A stretch of DNA of 6,319 nt, from contig CAZMGD010000171.1 in NCBI GenBank assembly GCA_964565705.1, forward strand, positions 1-6,319, given 5' to 3'. Positions 1 to 4,802 of the stretch are shown here, piece after piece (within the stretch, counting starts at the first letter, position 1; every line of letters begins with the position of its first letter). The notes under the pieces are model-generated. The model was not told the DNA's origin. It worked only from the letters and a program-made list of their open reading frames with translations, and did no database searches. The DNA comes from CAZMGD01 sp964565705 (lineage in GTDB: Bacteria; Actinomycetota; Acidimicrobiia; Acidimicrobiales; Ilumatobacteraceae). The translations under genes and the position numbers were made by a program.

Positions 1-346
1 ACTTGCGCTCGGCCTCGGGGATGCCCAGCTTCTCGTAGGTGGCCTGCATCTGGGCCGGCAGCTCATCCCACTCGTCGGTCTGCGCGGCTGCCGGCTTCAG
101 GTAGTAGTAGATGTCCTGGAAGTCGAGGTCGGGCATGTTCCGGGCGAACCACGGTGCCATCGGCTTGCGGTCGAACGTGCGCAGGCTCTTGAGCCGCATC
201 TTCGTCATCCACGCCGGCTCACCCTTCCACCACGAGATCTGCTCGACGACGCGGTCGTTGAGGCCCTTCTCCGGGGCGAACGCGTACTCGGACTCGTCGC
301 TCCAGCCCAGGTCGTACTTGGTGAGGTCGAGATCGAAGGCAGTCAT
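1..346 (-). CDS. sufB: Fe-S cluster assembly protein SufB, N-terminal fragment (3' part outside window)
   Basis: SufB is part of the cytosolic SufBCD scaffold, which assembles Fe-S clusters from sulfide supplied by SufS with help from the SufC ATPase. The 115 visible residues carry the usual SufB opening: a GLNDRVVEQISWWKGEP stretch (about residues 28-44), WMTKMRLKSLRTF (46-58), then DFQDIYYYLKP (74-84) and the DELPAQM...LGIPEAERK region that leads into the beta-helix. Actinobacterial SufB is about 470 residues, so roughly three quarters of the gene lies off the left edge and the cluster-building residues are not visible. The ATG at 346-344 is chosen because a GGAG Shine-Dalgarno sequence lies 9 nt upstream and the family normally starts a short way before this conserved block. 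In many actinobacteria the gene just upstream is the regulator sufR; here it is a ferredoxin, 136 nt away, and the gap contains a promoter and a dyad. Identification is firm from sequence recall; the rest of the suf operon is only expected. Confidence 0.94.
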   Translation of the reverse strand, partial: MTAFDLDLTKYDLGWSDESEYAFAPEKGLNDRVVEQISWWKGEPAWMTKMRLKSLRTFDRKPMAPWFARNMPDLDFQDIYYYLKPAAAQTDEWDELPAQMQATYEKLGIPEAERK

Positions 347-355
347 GCAGGCATG

Positions 356-359
356 CTCC
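356..359 (-). promoter_or_regulatory. Ribosome binding site of sufB
   Basis: On the minus strand GGAG lies 9 nt before the ATG at 346, a normal Shine-Dalgarno spacing. It fixes the sufB start and implies a leadered mRNA, unlike several neighbours in this window whose -10 boxes sit right at the start codon. Confidence 0.6.
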
Positions 360-365
360 AGCGCT

Positions 366-401
366 GGGGGATTTGCACTACCTGCATAGTAACAATCCCC
401 C
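366..401. promoter_or_regulatory. 36-bp symmetric dyad, candidate operator in the sufB promoter
   Basis: Two nested inverted repeats share one centre (between 383 and 384). The outer arms are GGGGGATT (366-373) and AATCCCCC (394-401); the inner arms are ACTA (377-380) and TAGT (387-390), around a 6-nt core CCTGCA. The spacers between outer and inner arms are 3 nt on both sides, so the layout is 8-3-4-6-4-3-8. On the minus strand the dyad covers a -10-like TACTAT (391-386), about 40 nt before the sufB ATG. That is where a repressor, such as an Fe-S sensing SufR or Rrf2-family protein, would block transcription. The ACTA-N6-TAGT core has the arm length and spacing of the CAAC-N6-GTTG site described for cyanobacterial SufR, though the bases differ. 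The binding protein is inferred; the dyad is seen directly. Confidence 0.6.
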
Positions 402-415
402 GGGCCGTCCGCTCA
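386..415 (-). promoter_or_regulatory. Probable sufB promoter
   Basis: On the minus strand TACTAT (391-386) fits the TANNNT -10 pattern, with a weak -35-like TGAGCG (415-410) 18 nt upstream. Transcription would start near 379, giving a leader of about 33 nt that includes the GGAG ribosome site. The -10 box lies inside the 36-bp dyad. The -35 match is poor, so an activator or an alternative sigma factor cannot be excluded. Confidence 0.45.
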
Positions 416-428
416 GGCCGATCCGCGG

Positions 429-474
429 GCTTGGGCGCGCTGCCTACCGGATTCCGGGGTCTGCACGCCCAAGC
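429..474 (-). terminator. Hairpin behind the ferredoxin gene, candidate terminator
   Basis: GCTTGGGCG (429-437) and CGCCCAAGC (466-474) are perfect 9-bp complementary arms. The 28-nt loop holds a second small stem, CCGG-ATT-CCGG (447-457). It begins 8 nt after the ferredoxin stop codon and ends before the sufB promoter, so it could insulate the two genes. There is no following U-tract on the minus strand, which is common for high-GC actinobacterial terminators but leaves the call uncertain. Confidence 0.4.
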
Positions 475-482
475 GATGCGGC

Positions 483-716
483 CTACGGCTCGATGAAGAT
501 GCATTCGCCGGGGCAGTCGAGCGCGGCGTCGACCACCCGCTGCACGTCCCGCTCGGGGACGATCGCCAGGCTGCCCGAACCGCCGGGATCGTTGAGCGCC
601 GTGCCGCGCTCGGCGACGTAGGCGATCCCGTCCTCCAGCTGCACGAACACGTCGGGGCAGTGGTCGAGGCACAGGCCGTCACCGGTGCACAGGTCCTGGT
701 CGATCCACACCCTCAT
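483..716 (-). CDS. Small ferredoxin with an Asp at one cluster-ligand position ([3Fe-4S] or Asp-ligated [4Fe-4S])
   Basis: A 77-residue soluble electron carrier. The N-terminal cluster motif is C10-TG-D13-GL-C16-LDH-C20-P, and the C-terminal part is C68-PGE-C72. In ordinary [4Fe-4S] ferredoxins the second ligand of CxxCxxC is Cys; here it is Asp13. The same CxxDxxC arrangement is known from Pyrococcus furiosus ferredoxin, where Asp binds the fourth iron and the cluster can interconvert between 3Fe and 4Fe forms. By analogy C10, C16 and C68 are the cysteine ligands. C20 and C72 are left over and could form a disulfide, as an extra pair does in P. furiosus. Such proteins in actinobacteria often serve cytochromes P450 or other monooxygenases, but none is encoded here. 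The ATG at 716 has no Shine-Dalgarno sequence but has a TAGCGT box 9 nt upstream, suggesting a near-leaderless transcript. The next gene on the same strand is sufB; the gene on the other side is divergent. Confidence 0.9.
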   Translation of the reverse strand: MRVWIDQDLCTGDGLCLDHCPDVFVQLEDGIAYVAERGTALNDPGGSGSLAIVPERDVQRVVDAALDCPGECIFIEP

Positions 717-725
717 GCGTTGAGG

Positions 726-731
726 ACGCTA
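726..731 (-). promoter_or_regulatory. -10 box of the ferredoxin gene
   Basis: TAGCGT on the minus strand fits TANNNT and sits 9 nt before the ATG, with no ribosome site between. Transcription would start within a few bases of the start codon. No convincing -35 is visible. Confidence 0.4.
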
Positions 732-745
732 CCGGTCGTCATCAC

Positions 746-751
746 TACCCT
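746..751 (+). promoter_or_regulatory. -10 box of the oligopeptidase gene
   Basis: TACCCT fits TANNNT and lies 8 nt before the GTG at 760, again without a Shine-Dalgarno sequence, so the mRNA is probably leaderless or nearly so. A TTGAGG (720-725) is the only -35-like sequence, but its 20-nt spacer is too long to be trusted. This box and the ferredoxin -10 box face away from each other within 43 bp, so the two promoters overlap back to back. Confidence 0.4.
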
Positions 752-759
752 CTCGCGCT

Positions 760-2796
760 GTGACCACTCCCCCGATCGCCAAGCAGGTCGACCACGTCTG
801 GGAGCGCCCGACCGGGTCGTTCCACGATCGCTACGCGTGGCTGCGCGACCGGGACGACCCGGACACGATCGCCTACCTGGAGGCCGAGAGCGCCTACGCC
901 GACGCCTGGTTCGACGAACGGTCGACGCTCGTCGAGGAGCTGTACGACGAGATCAAGCGGCGCACCCAGGAGACCGATCAGGGTGTGCCGATCCGTCACC
1001 GCGACTGGTGGTACGTATCGCGCACCGAGGAGGGGGCGAGCTACGCGGTGCACTGCCGGGGCCGCTCCGCGGCGACCGCCACCGAGCAGGTGCTGCTGGA
1101 CGAGAACGCCGAGGCCGCGGGCCACGAGTACTTCCAGTGCCAGGCGTTCGACGTCCGCCCCGACCACCGCCTGCTGGCGTGGAGCTCGGACACCGACGGC
1201 AGCGAGCGCTACACGCTGCGCATCCGCGACCTCGACACCGGCGACGACCTCGCCGACGAGATCCCCGACACCACGTGGGGCGGCACGGCGTGGGCCGGCG
1301 ACTGGCTGTTCTACGTGACGCCGGACGAGCAGATGCGCCCGGAGAAGGTGTGGCGCCACCGCCTCGGCACCGACCCCGCAGGCGACGTGCTCGTGTTCCA
1401 CGAACCCGATCAGCGCTTCTACCTGAGCGTCGGCCTCAGCCGCAGCGAGCAGTGGATCGTGATCGACGCGTCGTCGAACACCACGAGCGAGGTGCACCTG
1501 ATCCGCGCGTCCGACCCGGCCGCCCGGCCGTCGCTCGTGCGGGCGAAGGAGGAGGGCCACGAGTACCACCTCGACGACTGGGGCGACCGGTTCGTCGTGC
1601 ACACCAACCTCGACGCCGAGGACTTCCGGGTGATGACCGCGCCGCTGGACGCGCCCGGCGAGTGGAGCCCGCTCGTGCCTCACGTGCCCGGCCGGCGGAT
1701 CACCAACGTCGAGGCCTTCGCCGACCGGCTCGTGATCCACGAGTGGAGCGAGGCCCAGCCGCGCCTGTCGATCCTCGGCCGTGCCGACGCCGCGCCGGCG
1801 CCGCTGACCGTCGGGCCCGATGGGCTCAGTGAGCCCCATGACGTGGAACTGGAGGCGAACCCCGACTGGAACGCATCCACGTTGCGCTACGTGTACATGA
1901 GCCTGACGACGCCGGTGTCGGTGTACGAGCACGATTTCGCCACGGGCGCGGCGACACTGCTGAAGCGCACGCCGACCCCCAACGTCGATCTCGACCGCTA
2001 CGAGTCGCGACGGCTGTGGGCAGCTGCGCCCGACGCCACGTTGGTGCCGCTCGATGTCGTCCACCTGCGCGGCGCCGAGCCCGACGGCAGCGCGCCATGC
2101 CTGCTGTACGGCTACGGCAGCTACGAGGCGTCGATGCCTCCCTGGTTCTCGGTCGCCCGCCTCGGCCTGGTGGACCGCGGGTTCACGTGGGCGCTCGCCC
2201 ATCCCCGCGGCGGCGGTGAGCTCGGCCGGCGCTGGTACCTCGACGGCAAGCTGCTCAACAAGCGCAACACGTTCACCGACACGATCGCCTGCGCCGAGCA
2301 CCTGGTCGACACCGGCTGGGCCGCGCCGGGCAGGGTCGGCCTGCGCGGCGGCAGCGCCGGAGGGTTGCTGGTCGGCGCGTGCATGAACCTGCGGCCCGAA
2401 CTGTTCGGCGCGGCGGTGGCCGAGGTGCCGTTCGTGGACGTCGTGACGACGATGCACGACGAGACCCTGCCGCTGACCGTGATCGAGCGCGACGAGTGGG
2501 GCGACCCGCGCGAGGAGCCGTGGGCGAGCTACATGCTGAGCTACTCGCCCTACGACAACGTGGTCGCCGCCGAGTACCCACCGACGTACGTGACCGCCGG
2601 CCTGAACGACCCACGGGTCAGCTTCCACGAGCCGGCGAAGTGGGTGGCCAAGCTGCGCTCGGTCACCACCGGCGACGCGCTGCTGCTGTTCAAGTGCGAG
2701 ATGGGCGCCGGCCACGGCGGCCCGAGCGGCCGCTACGGCCGCTGGCGCGACGAGGCCAAGGTCCACGCCTTCCTCCTCGAGACCCTGTCCCCCTAA
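760..2796 (+). CDS. ptrB: Oligopeptidase B-like serine peptidase (S9A, prolyl oligopeptidase family)
   Basis: A cytosolic serine peptidase of 678 residues. Oligopeptidase B cuts short peptides, too large for none but small enough to enter its propeller, after Arg or Lys. The N-terminus (about 1-65, with RPTGSFHDRYAWLRD) and the C-terminal half (from about 410) form the alpha/beta hydrolase; the middle (about 70-400) is the seven-bladed beta-propeller that admits only short peptides. YGYGSY (450-455) supplies the oxyanion tyrosine. The triad is Ser532 in GGSAGG, Asp617 in GLNDPRV and His652 in GAGHGG, at the same residue numbers as I recall for E. coli OpdB. The acidic pair that reads P1 Arg is kept as Glu576 and Asp578 before EWG. 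The acidic S2 pair of enterobacterial OpdB (Asp460, Asp462) is replaced by Pro460 and Trp462, so the preference for a basic P2 residue is probably lost. The start is GTG without a Shine-Dalgarno sequence, supported by the -10 box 8 nt upstream and by family length. It is the only plus-strand gene and stands alone. Confidence 0.93.
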   Translation: MTTPPIAKQVDHVWERPTGSFHDRYAWLRDRDDPDTIAYLEAESAYADAWFDERSTLVEELYDEIKRRTQETDQGVPIRHRDWWYVSRTEEGASYAVHCRGRSAATATEQVLLDENAEAAGHEYFQCQAFDVRPDHRLLAWSSDTDGSERYTLRIRDLDTGDDLADEIPDTTWGGTAWAGDWLFYVTPDEQMRPEKVWRHRLGTDPAGDVLVFHEPDQRFYLSVGLSRSEQWIVIDASSNTTSEVHLIRASDPAARPSLVRAKEEGHEYHLDDWGDRFVVHTNLDAEDFRVMTAPLDAPGEWSPLVPHVPGRRITNVEAFADRLVIHEWSEAQPRLSILGRADAAPAPLTVGPDGLSEPHDVELEANPDWNASTLRYVYMSLTTPVSVYEHDFATGAATLLKRTPTPNVDLDRYESRRLWAAAPDATLVPLDVVHLRGAEPDGSAPCLLYGYGSYEASMPPWFSVARLGLVDRGFTWALAHPRGGGELGRRWYLDGKLLNKRNTFTDTIACAEHLVDTGWAAPGRVGLRGGSAGGLLVGACMNLRPELFGAAVAEVPFVDVVTTMHDETLPLTVIERDEWGDPREEPWASYMLSYSPYDNVVAAEYPPTYVTAGLNDPRVSFHEPAKWVAKLRSVTTGDALLLFKCEMGAGHGGPSGRYGRWRDEAKVHAFLLETLSP

Positions 2797-2810
2797 CGCG
2801 ACCCAACGTT

Positions 2811-2854
2811 CTCGGGAGTGTTTTGGCTGCCCTGGCAGCCAAAACACTCCCGAG
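2811..2854. terminator. Perfect 20-bp hairpin between convergent genes, candidate bidirectional terminator
   Basis: The arms 2811-2830 (CTCGGGAGTGTTTTGGCTGC) and 2835-2854 are exact reverse complements around a 4-nt loop CCTG; a closing C-G pair inside the loop would bring the stem to 21 bp. It begins 14 nt after the peptidase stop and ends 1 nt before the stop of the convergent MauE-like gene, so it serves both genes. There is no U-tract after either arm; the only T-run is inside the stem. Its perfection and the AT block within it are more than a terminator needs, so it may also be a copy of a dispersed palindromic repeat. Confidence 0.6.
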
Positions 2855-2855
2855 T

Positions 2856-3230
2856 TCAGAGGGTCGCGGCGGCGATGCCCAACGCGATGAGGGCGGCGTT
2901 GCGAACGAGCGTCTGCGGGCCCACCGGCTTCGGGCTCCAGGCGCCGAAGCACGCACACGGGGGATGGCGCCCCTTCGCGAGCTGCCTGGCGACCAGCGCC
3001 GAGAAGACCAGCAGGGTCGCGATCGCGATCGACGCCAGGATCTCACGTTCGACCTGGACGGCGAGCAGGGCGCCGACGATCAGCTCCCACCACGGCACGA
3101 ACTGGGCGAACTGCCAGGGCACGCCGAAGCCTTCGGCCTGGGCGAGCCACCTGCGACCGATCGCCAGCTTGGCCGCTCCGGCGAGCACGAACGCCGCGCC
3201 GAGCAGCACCGCGGCGATCGCGCCGAGCAT
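2856..3230 (-). CDS. MauE/DoxX-like integral membrane protein, redox-associated
   Basis: A 124-residue protein with four predicted membrane helices: about 1-25, 40-60, 64-85 and 105-124. The first helix contains the DoxX-type GAAKL motif (18-22), the second ends in PWWELIVG (46-53), and between helices 3 and 4 is C92-A-C94-FG, followed by the conserved TLVRNAAL (107-114). This CxCFG plus RNxxL pattern is typical of the MauE branch of the DoxX superfamily. MauE proteins are thought to help disulfide formation or electron transfer across the membrane, often beside a thioredoxin-like partner; none is visible here. The ATG at 3230 is one base after the stop of the upstream flavin reductase (TGA-A-ATG), so the two are translationally coupled and form an operon. 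Molecular function is inferred only; methylamine use is not implied, since no mau genes are present. Confidence 0.82.
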   Translation of the reverse strand: MLGAIAAVLLGAAFVLAGAAKLAIGRRWLAQAEGFGVPWQFAQFVPWWELIVGALLAVQVEREILASIAIATLLVFSALVARQLAKGRHPPCACFGAWSPKPVGPQTLVRNAALIALGIAAATL

Positions 3231-3231
3231 T

Positions 3232-3723
3232 TCAGGTCGGGAGGTTGATGCCCGCGACCTTGCCGCGGAAGAAGATCATCGCGTCGTCGGCCTCGTCGAC
3301 GTGGGCCAGTTCCTCGACGTGGCCGAGCACGAACCAGTGGTCGCCCATCTCGAGGATCTGTTCGGTGCGGCAGTCGATCCAGCCGATGACGCCCGGCAGG
3401 ATCGGCAGGCCCGCCGCCGACGGGGTCCAGTCGATCCCGTCGAAGCGGTCGTCGGCATCCTTGGCGAAGCGCCAGCACAGCTCGCTCTGGTTGGCGTGGA
3501 GGATGTTGACGCAGAACCGCCCGCTCGGCTCGATGTCGGGCCAGCTCGTCGAGCTGAAGCCAGCGAAGAAGCCGACCAGCGGCGGCTCGAGCGACACCGA
3601 GGTGAACGACCCGATCGTGAGGCCGTTGGGCTGACCGTTCACGCCGAGGCCGGTGATCACGGTGACACCGGTCGGGAAGTGTCCGAGCACGCGGCGGAAC
3701 TGGGTGTTGTCGAAAGCGGCCAC
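3232..3723 (-). CDS. Flavin reductase-like FMN-binding split-barrel protein
   Basis: A flavin reductase-domain protein of the HpaC/HsaB type. Such enzymes use NAD(P)H to reduce FMN or FAD and hand the reduced flavin to a partner monooxygenase. From this start it has 163 residues, normal for the family. Markers in order are FRRVLGHFPTGVTVIT (residues 9-24), NGLTIGSFTSVSLEPPLVGF (33-52), FCVNIL (70-75) and GDHWFVLGHVEEL (127-139), all standard flavin-binding segments. An in-frame GTG at 3756 would add 11 residues (174 in total), but I prefer the GTG at 3723: a TACAGT -10 box lies exactly 6 nt before it, as in leaderless genes, and the conserved domain starts right after it. The gene overlaps no neighbour and is followed after 1 nt by the MauE-like membrane gene, with which it is surely cotranscribed. 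No two-component monooxygenase lies in the window, so the flavin user is unknown. Confidence 0.87.
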   Translation of the reverse strand: MAAFDNTQFRRVLGHFPTGVTVITGLGVNGQPNGLTIGSFTSVSLEPPLVGFFAGFSSTSWPDIEPSGRFCVNILHANQSELCWRFAKDADDRFDGIDWTPSAAGLPILPGVIGWIDCRTEQILEMGDHWFVLGHVEELAHVDEADDAMIFFRGKVAGINLPT

Positions 3724-3729
3724 GTCCGA

Positions 3730-3735
3730 ACTGTA
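3730..3735 (-). promoter_or_regulatory. -10 box of the flavin reductase operon, leaderless geometry
   Basis: TACAGT on the minus strand fits TANNNT and is separated by exactly 6 nt from the GTG at 3723. A -10 box at -12 to -7 would put the transcript's first base on the start codon. This supports the shorter start. The -35 region (about 3753-3758, reading GGGTGG) is not recognisable. Confidence 0.5.
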
Positions 3736-3844
3736 CGAGCGAGCGAGGTCACCCACCCAGCCGGGTGGATCACCGAGGCTGAGAGTGCCGCGAGCAATCG
3801 AACGGAGCGGACCTCGCCACGAACCGGCGCCGCAGCCGACCCCT

Positions 3845-3901
3845 GCGAGCGAAGCGAGCCCACTCGGCGGGCCCAGGCGCCGCTAGCGAGCGCAGCGAGC
3901 C
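3845..3901. repeat. Pair of near-identical 16-bp GCGAGC-rich direct repeats around a small hairpin
   Basis: GCGAGCGAAGCGAGCC (3845-3860) and GCGAGCGCAGCGAGCC (3886-3901) differ at one base. Between them lies CGGCG (3865-3869) pairing with CGCCG (3878-3882). The second copy ends just downstream of the MBL hydrolase stop, so the unit may act as its 3' end. The rest of the 179-bp gap up to the flavin reductase start holds more GAGC/GCGA-type low-complexity sequence (for example 3737-3747), and no gene. Confidence 0.45.
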
Positions 3902-3902
3902 A

Positions 3903-4724
3903 TCAGACGCGTACGCTTGCGCCCTCCTTGGCGGAGAAGACGTCGACTCCGAAGCCCTGCGCGCACTTCGACGCCTGACGCTCGAGCTCGTCGAGCATGT
4001 CGTCGTCGTGGGCGGGGTCGTGGTGGTACAGCGCGAGTCGCTGCACCTTGCACTGGGCGGCGACGGCGACGGCGTACTCGACGGTGCAGTGACCCCAGGT
4101 GCGCTTCTCGCGCAGCTCGGCGGGGGTGTACTGCGCGTCGTGGATGAGGAGGTCGACACCGTCGCACAGCTCACGCACCGAATCGGCCACGTGCAAGGGA
4201 TCGTCGGGCTGCTGGTGGTCGGGCACGTACGCGAGGCTGCGCCCGCCCCACTCGACCCGGAAGCCGCACGTCGCGCCGTTGTGCGGGATGAGGCGGGAGG
4301 TGACGGTGAAGCCGTCGACCTGGAACGTGGTGTCGCCGACGTCGTGCACGCGCAGCTCGCCCGGCAGGTCGAACAGAGGGACCGGGAACGCTGGAGGCGT
4401 GATCAGGGCGGCCATCGTGTCGGCCATCGTCTGACCGTCGCCCTGCTCGGGCCCGTAGATGTCGAACTCGGCACCCGCAGCGAGGATCGGCGTGAAGAAC
4501 GGTAGCCCCTGCAGGTGATCCCAGTGGAGGTGCGTCAGCAGTGCGGTGCCGTTGAACGGACCGTCGGTCAACGTCTTGGCCGCGTACCGCAGACCGGTGC
4601 CGAGGTCGAGCAGCAGGGGGCGTTCGCCGGGTGCCGACACGTCGACGCAGGACGTGTTCCCGCCGTAACGGCGGGTGTCGTCGCCGTGACACGGAGTCGA
4701 CCCGCGGACGCCGTGGAACGTCAC
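3903..4724 (-). CDS. Metallo-beta-lactamase-fold hydrolase, PhnP/cyclic phosphodiesterase-like group
   Basis: A 273-residue soluble metal-dependent hydrolase. The opening GVRGSTPCHGDDTRRYGGN (residues 5-23) and LLLDLGTGLR (37-46) are typical of the MBL group annotated as phosphoribosyl 1,2-cyclic phosphodiesterases. The metal motif is H65-L-H67-W-D69-H70 in THLHWDHLQGLPFF. Further likely ligands are His148 (PHNG), Asp169 (YVPD) and His234 or His235 (LYHHDP). HDAQYT (195-200) and WGH (210-212) are also conserved in this group. All core ligands appear intact, giving a two-metal site. There are no phn genes nearby, so the substrate (a cyclic phosphate or other phosphodiester) cannot be told from context. 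The GTG at 4724 matches the family start and has AGGGGA about 15 nt upstream, rather distant for a ribosome site. It lies 78 nt behind the sulfurtransferase stop and probably has its own promoter. Confidence 0.85.
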   Translation of the reverse strand: MTFHGVRGSTPCHGDDTRRYGGNTSCVDVSAPGERPLLLDLGTGLRYAAKTLTDGPFNGTALLTHLHWDHLQGLPFFTPILAAGAEFDIYGPEQGDGQTMADTMAALITPPAFPVPLFDLPGELRVHDVGDTTFQVDGFTVTSRLIPHNGATCGFRVEWGGRSLAYVPDHQQPDDPLHVADSVRELCDGVDLLIHDAQYTPAELREKRTWGHCTVEYAVAVAAQCKVQRLALYHHDPAHDDDMLDELERQASKCAQGFGVDVFSAKEGASVRV

Positions 4725-4755
4725 GCTCAGTGCAGCGCTTCCCCTGATGATGACC

Positions 4756-4785
4756 AGGCTATGAACGTTGGGTGACGGCGACCAA
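4756..4785 (-). promoter_or_regulatory. Possible promoter of the MBL hydrolase gene
   Basis: On the minus strand TTGGTC (4785-4780) is followed after 18 nt by TAGCCT (4761-4756). Transcription would start near 4749, leaving a leader of about 25 nt that includes AGGGGA (4745-4740). This is the only promoter in the window with a passable -35 as well as a -10. Readthrough from the sulfurtransferase gene is also possible. Confidence 0.4.
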
Positions 4786-4802
4786 GGTGGAGGGTGGTGA
4801 CG

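Noticed and set aside
660..1832. A 390-codon plus-strand frame overlapping the ferredoxin and the peptidase
   Set aside because: Arg/Pro-rich composition, out of frame with a firmly identified gene, no domain.
745..2958. A 737-codon open frame antisense to the whole oligopeptidase gene
   Set aside because: It is rich in Arg, Val, Gly, Ala and His with no recognisable domain, and mirrors a gene whose triad is intact. Long antisense open frames are expected opposite high-GC coding sequence because stop codons are rare there.
3753..3768. Inverted repeat CCACCC-AGCC-GGGTGG near the flavin reductase promoter as an operator
   Set aside because: Six-base G/C-only arms are common by chance in this composition and nothing else supports a binding site; kept only as a note.
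2379..3978. Plus-strand open frames (2379-3248 and 2818-3978) across the convergent hairpin and the flavin reductase operon
   Set aside because: They run through the perfect hairpin and lie opposite two recognised minus-strand genes; their sequences are low-complexity and show no family motif.
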